NCBI GenBank assembly: GCA_028697695.1
Contig: JAQVEI010000143.1
Coordinates: 1-6,477, forward strand
Source of the DNA: Lentimicrobiaceae bacterium
GTDB taxonomy: Bacteria; Bacteroidota; Bacteroidia; Bacteroidales; Lentimicrobiaceae
Length of the DNA stretch: 6,477 nt
Reading direction: 5' to 3'
In this document: piece after piece, positions 1-5,971 of the stretch
Layout: each line of letters begins with the position of its first letter
How positions within the stretch are numbered: position 1 is the first letter of the stretch
Notes under the pieces: generated by a model
Seen by the model: only the letters and a program-made list of their open reading frames with translations
What the model was told of the DNA's origin: nothing
Databases searched by the model: none
Position numbers and translations under genes: made by a program

Positions 1-930
1 GGTTATGGAAGTTACTCCACTTTTCACCGAACCCACGATATATCCGCGAACCCAACCAGTTACATTTTGTCCCTGCAGGCTAATGGCTTTGGTTACATCA
101 TACGGATCGGTCTGTGTTCCGGTTCCCCCTCCACCCGGAGGAGGTGTTACGCCACCACTGAAACCACTTAAATCGGTTGTGTCGCGAATAATCAGTTGCC
201 AGGTTGTACCAAAAATAGTGAGTACTCCGGTTACGTTACCTGTACCGCCGGGAACCGGTTCGCTGGAAAAATTGGCATACTTACTGGTGCGAACAATCAG
301 CGAACGCCCATTTTCGTTGAGCATGGTACGGTTGCTCGCATCTGACGTTTGCGGAGCCCAAACCGCCCCGGGCTCACTGAAATGGACATTCTCAAACTTT
401 ACCAAAGTACTTACCTTATCCTTCGTAAGTTCATTCATGGTAATGACGGCAGGTGCAGGTGCAGCACCAGGCAGGCTATCACGGAACAGGTGATTGGGAA
501 TAAACACTTCGGGCAAACGGCCAATGCTTCCGTTAAACAGGTAGCCCAATTGTATCAGCCCATTGTAATCGCCAATATACATGTCTTTACATTTTACATA
601 CACGGTTTGACCAACCTTGTATTCGGTGTAGAGTGAAGTTTTATCCAGCGATAATTCAATGCCTCCCGTCTCATCCTGTATTTCCATCTTTTTGTAAAGG
701 TTACCACTCTCATCGTTGGCAATCACTTTACCCCGGATAATGATATCTTCGGTTATTTGACGAAATCCCGTATAGGAAGCCTTCAGGTCTGCAATGGTAG
801 AATTGCGTTCAAAATCAACCCTGGGTATATTGATGGGTGGCTCATCAAAATCACCATCCACACATGCATTAAAAGATACTGTTATCACCGCGAAAATAAG
901 TGTCGCGATAAGCTGCCATTGTTTTTTCAT
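1..930 (-). CDS. DUF5689 domain surface lipoprotein, C-terminus beyond the window
   Basis: 310 residues are visible, translated by hand on the minus strand, with no stop before the left edge. The protein opens with MKK, a hydrophobic stretch (about residues 7-20) and Cys23 in the context FNAC, so a lipoprotein signal peptide is likely. The residues after the cysteine, VDGDFDEP, are acidic, like the lipoprotein export signals that send Bacteroidota lipoproteins to the cell surface. Residues about 43-253 match my recollection of DUF5689 (IADLKASY near the start, GKVIANDESGN at 67-77, IQDETGGIEL at 84-93). A Pro/Gly linker (TPPPGGGG, 262-269) leads into a second domain starting near 272 (TDPYDVTKAI, then GWVRGYIVGSV at 292-302) that resembles the OB-like DUF6359. 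The gene lies 33 bases downstream of the TonB-dependent receptor, so the two are probably co-transcribed and the product may be its surface partner. An in-frame ATG seven codons upstream (949-951) is possible, but MKK at 930 gives the more typical signal peptide. The ligand is unknown. Confidence 0.85.
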   Translation of the reverse strand, partial: MKKQWQLIATLIFAVITVSFNACVDGDFDEPPINIPRVDFERNSTIADLKASYTGFRQITEDIIIRGKVIANDESGNLYKKMEIQDETGGIELSLDKTSLYTEYKVGQTVYVKCKDMYIGDYNGLIQLGYLFNGSIGRLPEVFIPNHLFRDSLPGAAPAPAVITMNELTKDKVSTLVKFENVHFSEPGAVWAPQTSDASNRTMLNENGRSLIVRTSKYANFSSEPVPGGTGNVTGVLTIFGTTWQLIIRDTTDLSGFSGGVTPPPGGGGTGTQTDPYDVTKAISLQGQNVTGWVRGYIVGSVKSGVTSIT

Positions 931-963
931 TATTATTTGTGTTTTGACCATGTTTAAAAAGAG

Positions 964-3699
964 TTAAAACCGGAAACCTATATTCAGAAAATAGGTTCTG
1001 CCGTAATAGTAGTAATATTTGGGTGGAAATTTATCAATGTTTTTGTCTGCAAAATCGAAACGGTTTTGTTCATAGCCTCCTGTAATCAACTGCTGATTGT
1101 CAAGGATATTGCTCACAGAAAGGTTTAGATTCAGGTAATATTTCCGCATCAGGCGGAATGATTTTCCGATAGAGGCATCCACGGTAACTGCACTGGGTAA
1201 TTTTTCCTGACGTGTAATTTCTCCGATGAGGGGATCGCCTGGTCCAATATTTGAAATTGCCCGTGGTGTGCGTCGTTCCGGATTGAAGTCAAGATAAATA
1301 TTGTCGAAATAGTTGACATTCACATCCATAAAGAGGAAGCCGGGTCCTGCATATTTTAGTCCTGCCGATGCAGCCAGTTGAGGTGTGCCGGAAACATAGA
1401 AGTACTTGTTGTAAATAGTACCTTCAATGTCGGGACGACTCCGATTCTCTACTGTTATTACAGCAGATGGACGGTTGGTGTAGCGGTAGTTGCCTACATT
1501 GGCCGCAGCAATGACCGAGAACACAGAAGTTAGCTTTATTTCAGCCCCTACTTCCAATCCCTGGTGCACCTTGCTTATATTATATATTGATTGATTTACA
1601 AAAGTGCGCAATGAGTCGTGGTAATAGCTGTTCACCTCGCTCTGGTGTTTGAACAGGGTATAATAAAGGGTAATTCGTCCTTTAACAGCGGGCGTACGCA
1701 AATGGTAACTCAACTCACCGCCTGCAATTTGTTCGCTTTGGATATCCGGGACAACCGCATCACGCACCCTGGCCGAAAGGTAGGAATTGCGCATTGATGG
1801 TGCCCGGCTCATGAGCACGGCATTGGCTTCTACAAAATGGCGGCCGGTGATTTTATAGGTAGCACCAGCTTTCAGGCCATAGTCAGCAAAATTGTGTTTT
1901 TCTCCTTCTCCGTATGAATTATCGGGATACCGGCCGTTGCGCATAAAGCCTTCGCGCCAAAAGGAAGTATAGGAAAACTGCCCCCCAAAATAATAATCCA
2001 ACTTAAGCGTGCTAAAGTTGGCTACCGCCCAGATGTTTGCGTTTTGTTGATGAAGATCGTATTCGTAACCAAATTTATCACCAACACCCAATACTCGGTT
2101 TGGATCATTCAGGTCATTTTGAATCGTAGTATCATTGCCCGGGAAGTCGCGTTCTGCGAACTGGTCAATATCAACCCAGTAATCTGCGCCCAACAGATCC
2201 TCAACGGTCTTGTAATAGTTTCCAATGTTGGATGTAAGTTCAATGCCACCGTTAATTTTTACACGGTCATTCACCTCGTGGTTGATATAGGAGCTGAGAT
2301 TCAGTTGGTTTTGGTCATTGTGCCGGTGCTCAATCATATACCGTCCCTGTTTGCCATCCAGGTTTGCCAGATAATTGATTTGATAAAGCCTGTCCCAGTT
2401 CACCTGCCGGGTATTAACATCGTTTTTCCATTTGTCTGTGAGGGCAGCCGCTACCTCAGGATCGTAATATTGCCCATTGGGGTTGGTGCCTGAGGAGGGG
2501 AAGTAACTGGGCAGGTAGCGATAATAGTCCGGTCGGGGATCGGCAGCGTTGTACCAGTTGAGCGCGGTAGTTCCGGTTTCACCAAACAAGTATGAAACTA
2601 CCGTATTTATTTTCGTTGTGGAAGATATATCCCAGTAATGGTTAAACATAACCACCGGCTGATTCATGATGCGTTCGCGCGCATTACGCACCTTTCCATC
2701 CTGATAACCCCAATTGGGATTATAATAATTGGTGCCTGTAAGATCGTATGCTTCCTGGGTAGATCCACCCTGTTGGCCGCGTCTTACGGGAGCATCAAAA
2801 ACGGTAAGTCCGATGCTGTGGTTGCCGTTGAGTTTACGTTCTATGCCCAAAAACCATGCATACGCATCATAATAGGTCCCTTCCACATATCCTCCATTGC
2901 CCCAACGTCTCGAAGCACTTAGGGTAACCGCCCAGTTGTTGTGCATCATACCGGTGGAGTGAGTAAGCATGAGACGATTGGTGTATGAGCGATTGGAGCT
3001 GCTGTAGGTGAGTTTGGTCTGAATGCGGTGCTGTGAGGCACGGGTAATGATATTGGTGGCGCTCCCAAGGTTACCGAAGGTAAAGTCGGCCGGCGCAAGA
3101 CCACTCACAGAGACTTTGGTGCGGGTAGCATCATTAAGTCCGCCCCACAACGCCCAAGTGGTACGGCCCGTTTCCACATCACTGATGGGGCTCCCGCCCA
3201 AATAGGTGCTGTTCAGGTCGTTGTCGTAACCCCGCATTCTAAAATAAGCACCTCCAAAAGTATAGGAAGCTACCGAAACGAACACATCATTGCTTGAACT
3301 AAGTAGTCCCGATATGTACTGTCCTTTGCTATCATCATCTCCATCCGATGAGATGCTAATTTCAGACAAGCCGCTCATCTGAATTTCAGTATTGAAATCC
3401 GGATCCATGGCAATGACATCAAGAACATTTTCTCCTTCAGCAATGGTGAACTGCCTGACATGGTTACTAAACCCCGTTACTGAAAATTCAACTACGATTT
3501 CACCCGGGGTCAATCCGGAAATCAGGTATTTTCCCGTTTCATCCGTTAGGGTTTGCTGCGTACCTACTTTAACAGTAACCGAAGGTAATGCTCGATCGGT
3601 GTCGGCGTCAACAACTTTGCCGGTAATGGACGCTGTTTGGGCAAAAACGCCTGTTATCATGCTCAGAAGCAATGCAAGAGTAAAAAATTTTTTATACAT
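964..3699 (-). CDS. TonB-dependent receptor with carboxypeptidase-regulatory-like N-terminal domain
   Basis: This 911-residue protein is probably an outer-membrane beta-barrel that imports a ligand using TonB/ExbBD energy. Residues 1-20 form a signal peptide (KK, a hydrophobic core, cleavage at FA|Q). Residues about 24-98 form a carboxypeptidase-regulatory-like beta-sandwich (ITGKVVDADT, DETGKYLISGLTPGE), typical of Bacteroidota receptors. An acidic, Ser-rich stretch follows (ISISSDGDDDSKG, 114-126), then a short plug-like segment with FRMRGYD at 153-159 and YLGGSPISD. The rest is aromatic-rich alternating strand sequence ending in NIGFRF, with the terminal Phe expected of BAM-inserted barrels. 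No SusD gene is adjacent; the downstream partner is the DUF5689 lipoprotein instead, so this is not a classical SusC/SusD pair. The start is MYKKFF at 3699, with an AT-rich leader and no Shine-Dalgarno. The stop TAA is at 964-966. The substrate cannot be read from the sequence; siderophore, nucleic-acid-derived or other ligands are all open. Confidence 0.9.
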   Translation of the reverse strand: MYKKFFTLALLLSMITGVFAQTASITGKVVDADTDRALPSVTVKVGTQQTLTDETGKYLISGLTPGEIVVEFSVTGFSNHVRQFTIAEGENVLDVIAMDPDFNTEIQMSGLSEISISSDGDDDSKGQYISGLLSSSNDVFVSVASYTFGGAYFRMRGYDNDLNSTYLGGSPISDVETGRTTWALWGGLNDATRTKVSVSGLAPADFTFGNLGSATNIITRASQHRIQTKLTYSSSNRSYTNRLMLTHSTGMMHNNWAVTLSASRRWGNGGYVEGTYYDAYAWFLGIERKLNGNHSIGLTVFDAPVRRGQQGGSTQEAYDLTGTNYYNPNWGYQDGKVRNARERIMNQPVVMFNHYWDISSTTKINTVVSYLFGETGTTALNWYNAADPRPDYYRYLPSYFPSSGTNPNGQYYDPEVAAALTDKWKNDVNTRQVNWDRLYQINYLANLDGKQGRYMIEHRHNDQNQLNLSSYINHEVNDRVKINGGIELTSNIGNYYKTVEDLLGADYWVDIDQFAERDFPGNDTTIQNDLNDPNRVLGVGDKFGYEYDLHQQNANIWAVANFSTLKLDYYFGGQFSYTSFWREGFMRNGRYPDNSYGEGEKHNFADYGLKAGATYKITGRHFVEANAVLMSRAPSMRNSYLSARVRDAVVPDIQSEQIAGGELSYHLRTPAVKGRITLYYTLFKHQSEVNSYYHDSLRTFVNQSIYNISKVHQGLEVGAEIKLTSVFSVIAAANVGNYRYTNRPSAVITVENRSRPDIEGTIYNKYFYVSGTPQLAASAGLKYAGPGFLFMDVNVNYFDNIYLDFNPERRTPRAISNIGPGDPLIGEITRQEKLPSAVTVDASIGKSFRLMRKYYLNLNLSVSNILDNQQLITGGYEQNRFDFADKNIDKFPPKYYYYYGRTYFLNIGFRF

Positions 3700-3763
3700 T
3701 ATATATAAAATTAGAACACAACAGTTAAAAACTTTACTTAAACTGTTTATAGAAAATTTTGTG

Positions 3764-3771
3764 CAAATTAA
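3764..3771 (-). promoter_or_regulatory. candidate Bacteroidota -7 element for the receptor/lipoprotein unit
   Basis: Read on the minus strand, the site is TTAATTTG followed by CAC, one mismatch from TAnnTTTG. It lies 64 bases upstream of the receptor start, a reasonable leader length. No convincing TTTG is visible about 19 bases further upstream. The element falls inside the AATTAAC-N9-GTTAATT inverted repeat, so a protein bound to that repeat would overlap the promoter. Confidence 0.35.
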
Positions 3772-3788
3772 CGGAATTTCTGTTAATT
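3766..3788. repeat. inverted repeat AATTAAC-N9-GTTAATT, possible operator
   Basis: Seven-base arms (3766-3772 and 3782-3788) are perfect reverse complements separated by nine bases. The right arm overlaps the 10-bp palindrome GTTAATTAAC (3782-3791), so ATTAAC also recurs as a direct repeat at 3767 and 3786. The repeat overlaps the candidate receptor promoter. AT-rich sequence produces such repeats by chance, so its role as an operator is a guess. Confidence 0.3.
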
Positions 3789-3816
3789 AACCTGAAATTA
3801 CCTCATAATAGGCAAG

Positions 3817-3842
3817 ATATTTTTCATTTTTAGTGAAAATAT
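3817..3842. repeat. AT-rich imperfect inverted repeat upstream of the EEP gene
   Basis: ATATTTTTCA (3817-3826) faces TGAAAATAT (3834-3842) across a seven-base loop, with one unpaired T. It sits about 22 bases upstream of the TATCTTTG element at 3864, near where the -33 region would be. It could be a binding site, or simply AT-rich background. Confidence 0.25.
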
Positions 3843-3863
3843 GGAATAATGGTGGATATTAAA

Positions 3864-3871
3864 TATCTTTG
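3864..3871 (+). promoter_or_regulatory. candidate Bacteroidota -7 element for the EEP hydrolase gene
   Basis: TATCTTTG matches the Bacteroidota primary-sigma -7 consensus TAnnTTTG exactly and is followed by CCCC. It lies 57 bases upstream of the ATG at 3929, which would leave a leader of about 50 bases. The -33 TTTG is poor: the position 19 bases upstream reads ATGG, so the promoter may need an activator. Confidence 0.5.
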
Positions 3872-3928
3872 CCCCGAAAATAAGCGCTTCTTACAATTTA
3901 ATAAACACTCATTCAACAAACGGCTACC

Positions 3929-4972
3929 ATGTTTTCAAAAATCAATAGAGGTTATTACACCTGCATAGTACTGTTACTGTTTATATTTTCTGCTCACAAT
4001 TCCGGCTATGCGCAGGAGAAGAAATATCTGGCTACCACCATTGCCTTTTATAATGTTGAAAATCTTTTTGACACTATAGACGATGCCGGGGTAAATGATG
4101 CTGAATTTCTTCCCCAGGGTGGCAACCGGTGGACAGCAGAACGTTACCATGCCAAGCTCCGCAACATAGCGGAAGTTATTTCGCGCATTGGAGAGGATGT
4201 GGTGCCCGGTGGGCCTGCTGTGATCGGGATATCGGAGATCGAAAACCGGGGCGTTTTGGAAGATTTGATTCAAACCCCGCCCCTGGATAAGCTGGGATAC
4301 GACATTGTTCATTATGATTCTCCGGATCGCCGGGGCATTGACGTGGCTTTGCTCTACAAGAAAGATGCTTTTAAGGTGATTCATTCTACCAGCAACCGCT
4401 TATATATGCCCGGGCGCACCGACTTTTATTCCCGCGACCAATTGGTGGTTACCGGAAAACTCTTTGGCGACCGCATTAGTGTAATTGTAAATCACTGGCC
4501 TTCGCGCCGGGCCGGACCCGAATACCGCGAAGCAGCAGCCCTCTTAAGCCGGCAATTGAGCGATTCACTGAACAGGGAACATAAAAACGCCAAAATATTT
4601 ATCATGGGCGACCTGAATGATGACCCCACCGACAGAAGTGTATTCAAAGTGTTGGGTGCCAAAGCTCATGCCGACCAATGTGGCAAAGGTGATCTGTTCA
4701 ACCCGATGTGGCAACTTTTCAGGGATGGAATTGGCTCTCTTGCTTACCGCGATTCCTGGAATCTCTTTGACCAGATAATTATTTCTACGCCCGTGGTGAA
4801 TGCTGAAAAAGGGTGGCGGTTTTATAAGGCCAGGGTTTATAACGAGAAATTCCTGATTCAAAAAGACGGACCTTATGCGGGATACCCATTTCGCACCTAC
4901 GCCGGAGGAGCCTATGCAGGCGGTTACAGCGATCACCTGCCGGTTTATCTTATCCTGATCAGGGAAAAGTAA
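3929..4972 (+). CDS. secreted endonuclease/exonuclease/phosphatase (EEP) family protein
   Basis: The 347-residue product is a metal-dependent phosphodiesterase/phosphatase-fold hydrolase. Residues 1-28 are a signal peptide (basic start, VLLLFIFSA core, cleavage near GYA|QE), so it is exported to the periplasm or beyond. The EEP motifs appear in order: FYNVENLFD (40-48), GISEIENR with the metal-binding Glu103, RGIDVALLY (135-143), VNHWPSR with catalytic His189, MGDLNDDP with Asp228 and Asn230, LFDQIIIS (279-286), and the terminal SDHLPVYL with Asp335-His336. All key residues are intact and the length is normal for the Bacteroidota family. It is transcribed divergently from the receptor/DUF5689 unit; from memory, such genes often lie beside DUF5689 genes in this phylum, which suggests surface nucleic-acid or phosphoester processing. 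The family also holds phospholipase-like and sugar-phosphatase members, so the substrate (DNA, RNA, lipid or other) is not determined. The ATG has an A-rich leader without Shine-Dalgarno. Confidence 0.9.
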   Translation: MFSKINRGYYTCIVLLLFIFSAHNSGYAQEKKYLATTIAFYNVENLFDTIDDAGVNDAEFLPQGGNRWTAERYHAKLRNIAEVISRIGEDVVPGGPAVIGISEIENRGVLEDLIQTPPLDKLGYDIVHYDSPDRRGIDVALLYKKDAFKVIHSTSNRLYMPGRTDFYSRDQLVVTGKLFGDRISVIVNHWPSRRAGPEYREAAALLSRQLSDSLNREHKNAKIFIMGDLNDDPTDRSVFKVLGAKAHADQCGKGDLFNPMWQLFRDGIGSLAYRDSWNLFDQIIISTPVVNAEKGWRFYKARVYNEKFLIQKDGPYAGYPFRTYAGGAYAGGYSDHLPVYLILIREK

Positions 4973-4979
4973 AACCCGA

Positions 4980-5010
4980 TTTGTTTTATCCCAAAAATGA
5001 TTTAATTTTA
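4980..5010 (+). promoter_or_regulatory. candidate promoter TTTG-N19-TAATTTTA before the glycosyltransferase gene
   Basis: TTTG at 4980-4983 and TAATTTTA at 5003-5010 are 19 bases apart, as expected for the Bacteroidota primary sigma factor. The -7 element has one mismatch (final A for G). It would give a leader of only about 15 bases before the GTG at 5031. The 58-bp gap after the hydrolase stop also permits read-through, so this gene may have both sources of transcript. Confidence 0.4.
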
Positions 5011-5015
5011 TCCCA
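4984..5015 (+). repeat. direct repeat TTTTATCCCA, 22 bases apart
   Basis: TTTTATCCCA occurs at 4984-4993 and again at 5006-5015, a start-to-start distance of 22 bases, about two helical turns. The copies fall between and across the candidate promoter elements of the glycosyltransferase gene. The second also lies inside an AT-only inverted repeat (ATTTAAT 5000-5006, ATTAAAT 5015-5021). A regulatory role is speculative. Confidence 0.3.
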
Positions 5016-5030
5016 TTAAATTAAGAAAAA

Positions 5031-5765
5031 GTGAGCGACAGCCTGGTAATCACCCCTACATACAACGAGAAGGAAAATATCGAGAAAATTATCCGCAAGG
5101 TATTTTCGTTGGACAAAGCATTCGACATGCTTATCATTGAAGACAATTCACCCGATGGCACGGCAAATATTGTTCGAAAGCTAATGAAAGAATTTCCCGA
5201 TCGCCTCTTTATGGAGGAGCGTAAAGGGAAGCTGGGATTGGGCACTGCCTATATTCATGGTTTTAAATGGGCATTGCAAAGAAACTATGAGTATGTATTT
5301 GAAATGGATGCCGATTTCTCTCACAATCCCGATGATCTGCTCAAACTTTACGATGCCTGTGCAAACCAGGGTGGCGACCTTGCCATAGGTTCCAGGTATA
5401 TCAAAGGAGTGAATGTAGTAAATTGGCCAATGGGCCGGGTGCTTATGTCGTACTTTGCATCTTATTACGTTAGGGTGATTACCGGACTTAAGGTTATGGA
5501 CACAACTGCCGGCTTTAAATGTTACCGACGGAAATTGCTCCAAACTATTGATTTTAGTAAGATAAAATTTACCGGTTATGCATTTCAGATTGAAATGAAA
5601 TATACCGCCTGGAAACTTGGATTTAAAATTATTGAAGTACCGATAATATTTACCGACCGTACTGAGGGTACTTCTAAAATGAGTAGGGGTATATTTCGTG
5701 AAGCCATTTTAGGTGTTATCCAACTGAGGTTCAAACGTATTCGTCCGCTTACCATAGCTTCGTAA
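5031..5765 (+). CDS. family 2 glycosyltransferase, polyprenol monophosphomannose synthase type
   Basis: This 244-residue enzyme is predicted to transfer a sugar (mannose in the named family) from its GDP donor to a polyprenyl phosphate at the cytoplasmic face of the inner membrane, making a lipid-linked donor for envelope glycosylation. It is a single GT-A domain: ITPTYNEKENI (7-17) and IIEDNSPDGT (35-44) bind the nucleotide, MDADFSHNP (92-100) contains the DxD-like metal site Asp93/Asp95, and GSRYIKG (120-126), TTAGFKCYRR (158-167), GYAFQIEMKY (182-191) and RTEGTSKMS (210-218) are the conserved DPM1/Dpm-like blocks. There is no C-terminal membrane domain, so it is the short, peripheral form. 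The start is GTG: an in-frame TAA lies at 5022-5024 and the next Met is residue 33, inside the nucleotide-binding core. The sugar specificity (mannose versus glucose or another hexose) cannot be settled from motifs. Its position after the EEP gene looks incidental. Confidence 0.9.
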   Translation: MSDSLVITPTYNEKENIEKIIRKVFSLDKAFDMLIIEDNSPDGTANIVRKLMKEFPDRLFMEERKGKLGLGTAYIHGFKWALQRNYEYVFEMDADFSHNPDDLLKLYDACANQGGDLAIGSRYIKGVNVVNWPMGRVLMSYFASYYVRVITGLKVMDTTAGFKCYRRKLLQTIDFSKIKFTGYAFQIEMKYTAWKLGFKIIEVPIIFTDRTEGTSKMSRGIFREAILGVIQLRFKRIRPLTIAS

Positions 5766-5772
5766 CGCCTAA

Positions 5773-5794
5773 GGCAGCAAGGCTGCTGTTTAAA
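5773..5794 (+). terminator. weak terminator-like hairpin after the glycosyltransferase gene
   Basis: GGCAGC (5773-5778) pairs with GCTGCT (5782-5787), including one G-U pair, around a three-base loop, and is followed by GTTTAAA. It starts 8 bases after the TAA stop. The stem is short and the T-run is only three bases, so termination efficiency is doubtful. A larger, looser fold with arms AACAG/CTGTT lies just downstream (about 5806-5842). Confidence 0.3.
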
Positions 5795-5875
5795 ATAGAA
5801 AGTATAACAGCTTTTAATACGCCAGCATCCGGCTTACTGTTTTATAGCATCAATGATTGCCCGTTGCTCGCCTGC

Positions 5876-5894
5876 GAATTGCTGAAGAATTGCT
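5876..5894 (+). repeat. direct repeat GAATTGCT with 11-base period upstream of dihydroorotase
   Basis: GAATTGCT occurs at 5876-5883 and 5887-5894, exactly one helical turn apart, with a further TTGCT at 5864-5868. The second copy overlaps a one-mismatch -7 candidate, TTGCTTTG (5890-5897). The 206-bp spacer 5766-5971 otherwise holds only the hairpins noted and frames too short to be genes. A regulatory function is conjecture. Confidence 0.3.
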
Positions 5895-5897
5895 TTG
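5890..5897 (+). promoter_or_regulatory. candidate -7 element for dihydroorotase
   Basis: TTGCTTTG differs from TAnnTTTG at one position and lies 74 bases upstream of the ATG at 5972. A TTG at 5864-5866 is 23 bases upstream, at the long end of the usual spacing. It is the best candidate in the spacer but not a strong one. Confidence 0.3.
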
Positions 5898-5971
5898 TAT
5901 ACATATATTAAAGCAGCAGGAGAAATTAAGGCTTATTGTGTCCACTGTTTTCACCGCATAAACTCGCTATT

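Larger units (their letters stand above)
3700..3928. promoter_or_regulatory. divergent intergenic control region between the receptor and the EEP hydrolase
   Basis: This 229-bp AT-rich spacer separates the minus-strand receptor from the plus-strand hydrolase and has no credible gene. It must carry the 5' signals of both units. It contains a candidate -7 element for each direction, the inverted repeat AATTAAC-N9-GTTAATT, the perfect palindrome GTTAATTAAC (3782-3791), and a second AT-rich hairpin-like repeat at 3817-3842. That the genes share control is an inference from this layout. Confidence 0.6.

Noticed and set aside
110..160. GC-rich, partly self-complementary stretch (CCTCC / GGAGG) that could look like a terminator
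   Set aside because: It encodes the Pro/Gly linker of the lipoprotein, so the symmetry follows from Pro and Gly codons, and there is no T-run.
5..636. Two overlapping plus-strand open frames (5-493 and 349-636)
   Set aside because: They are antisense to the DUF5689 lipoprotein, whose minus-strand frame is continuous and carries a lipoprotein signal and recognisable domains.
2044..2493. Open frame of 149 codons on the plus strand inside the receptor gene
   Set aside because: It lies antisense to clear beta-barrel coding sequence, has no domain pattern and no leader of its own. The same holds for the plus-strand frames at 2638-2922, 3023-3205 and 3392-3790.
3974..4936. Minus-strand open frames inside the EEP gene (3974-4384 and 4565-4936)
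   Set aside because: The plus strand holds a complete EEP protein with every catalytic motif; the antisense frames show no motif.
5918..5940. AGGAG at 5918-5922 with downstream TTG (5936) or GTG (5938) as starts
   Set aside because: GTG at 5938 meets a stop after seven codons. TTG at 5936 is in frame with dihydroorotase but adds 12 residues not expected at its N-terminus; ATG at 5972 fits the family.
5766..5971. Possible small gene between the glycosyltransferase and dihydroorotase
   Set aside because: The longest plus-strand ATG frame I found (from 5853) has ten codons, and no lipoprotein-like sequence is visible.
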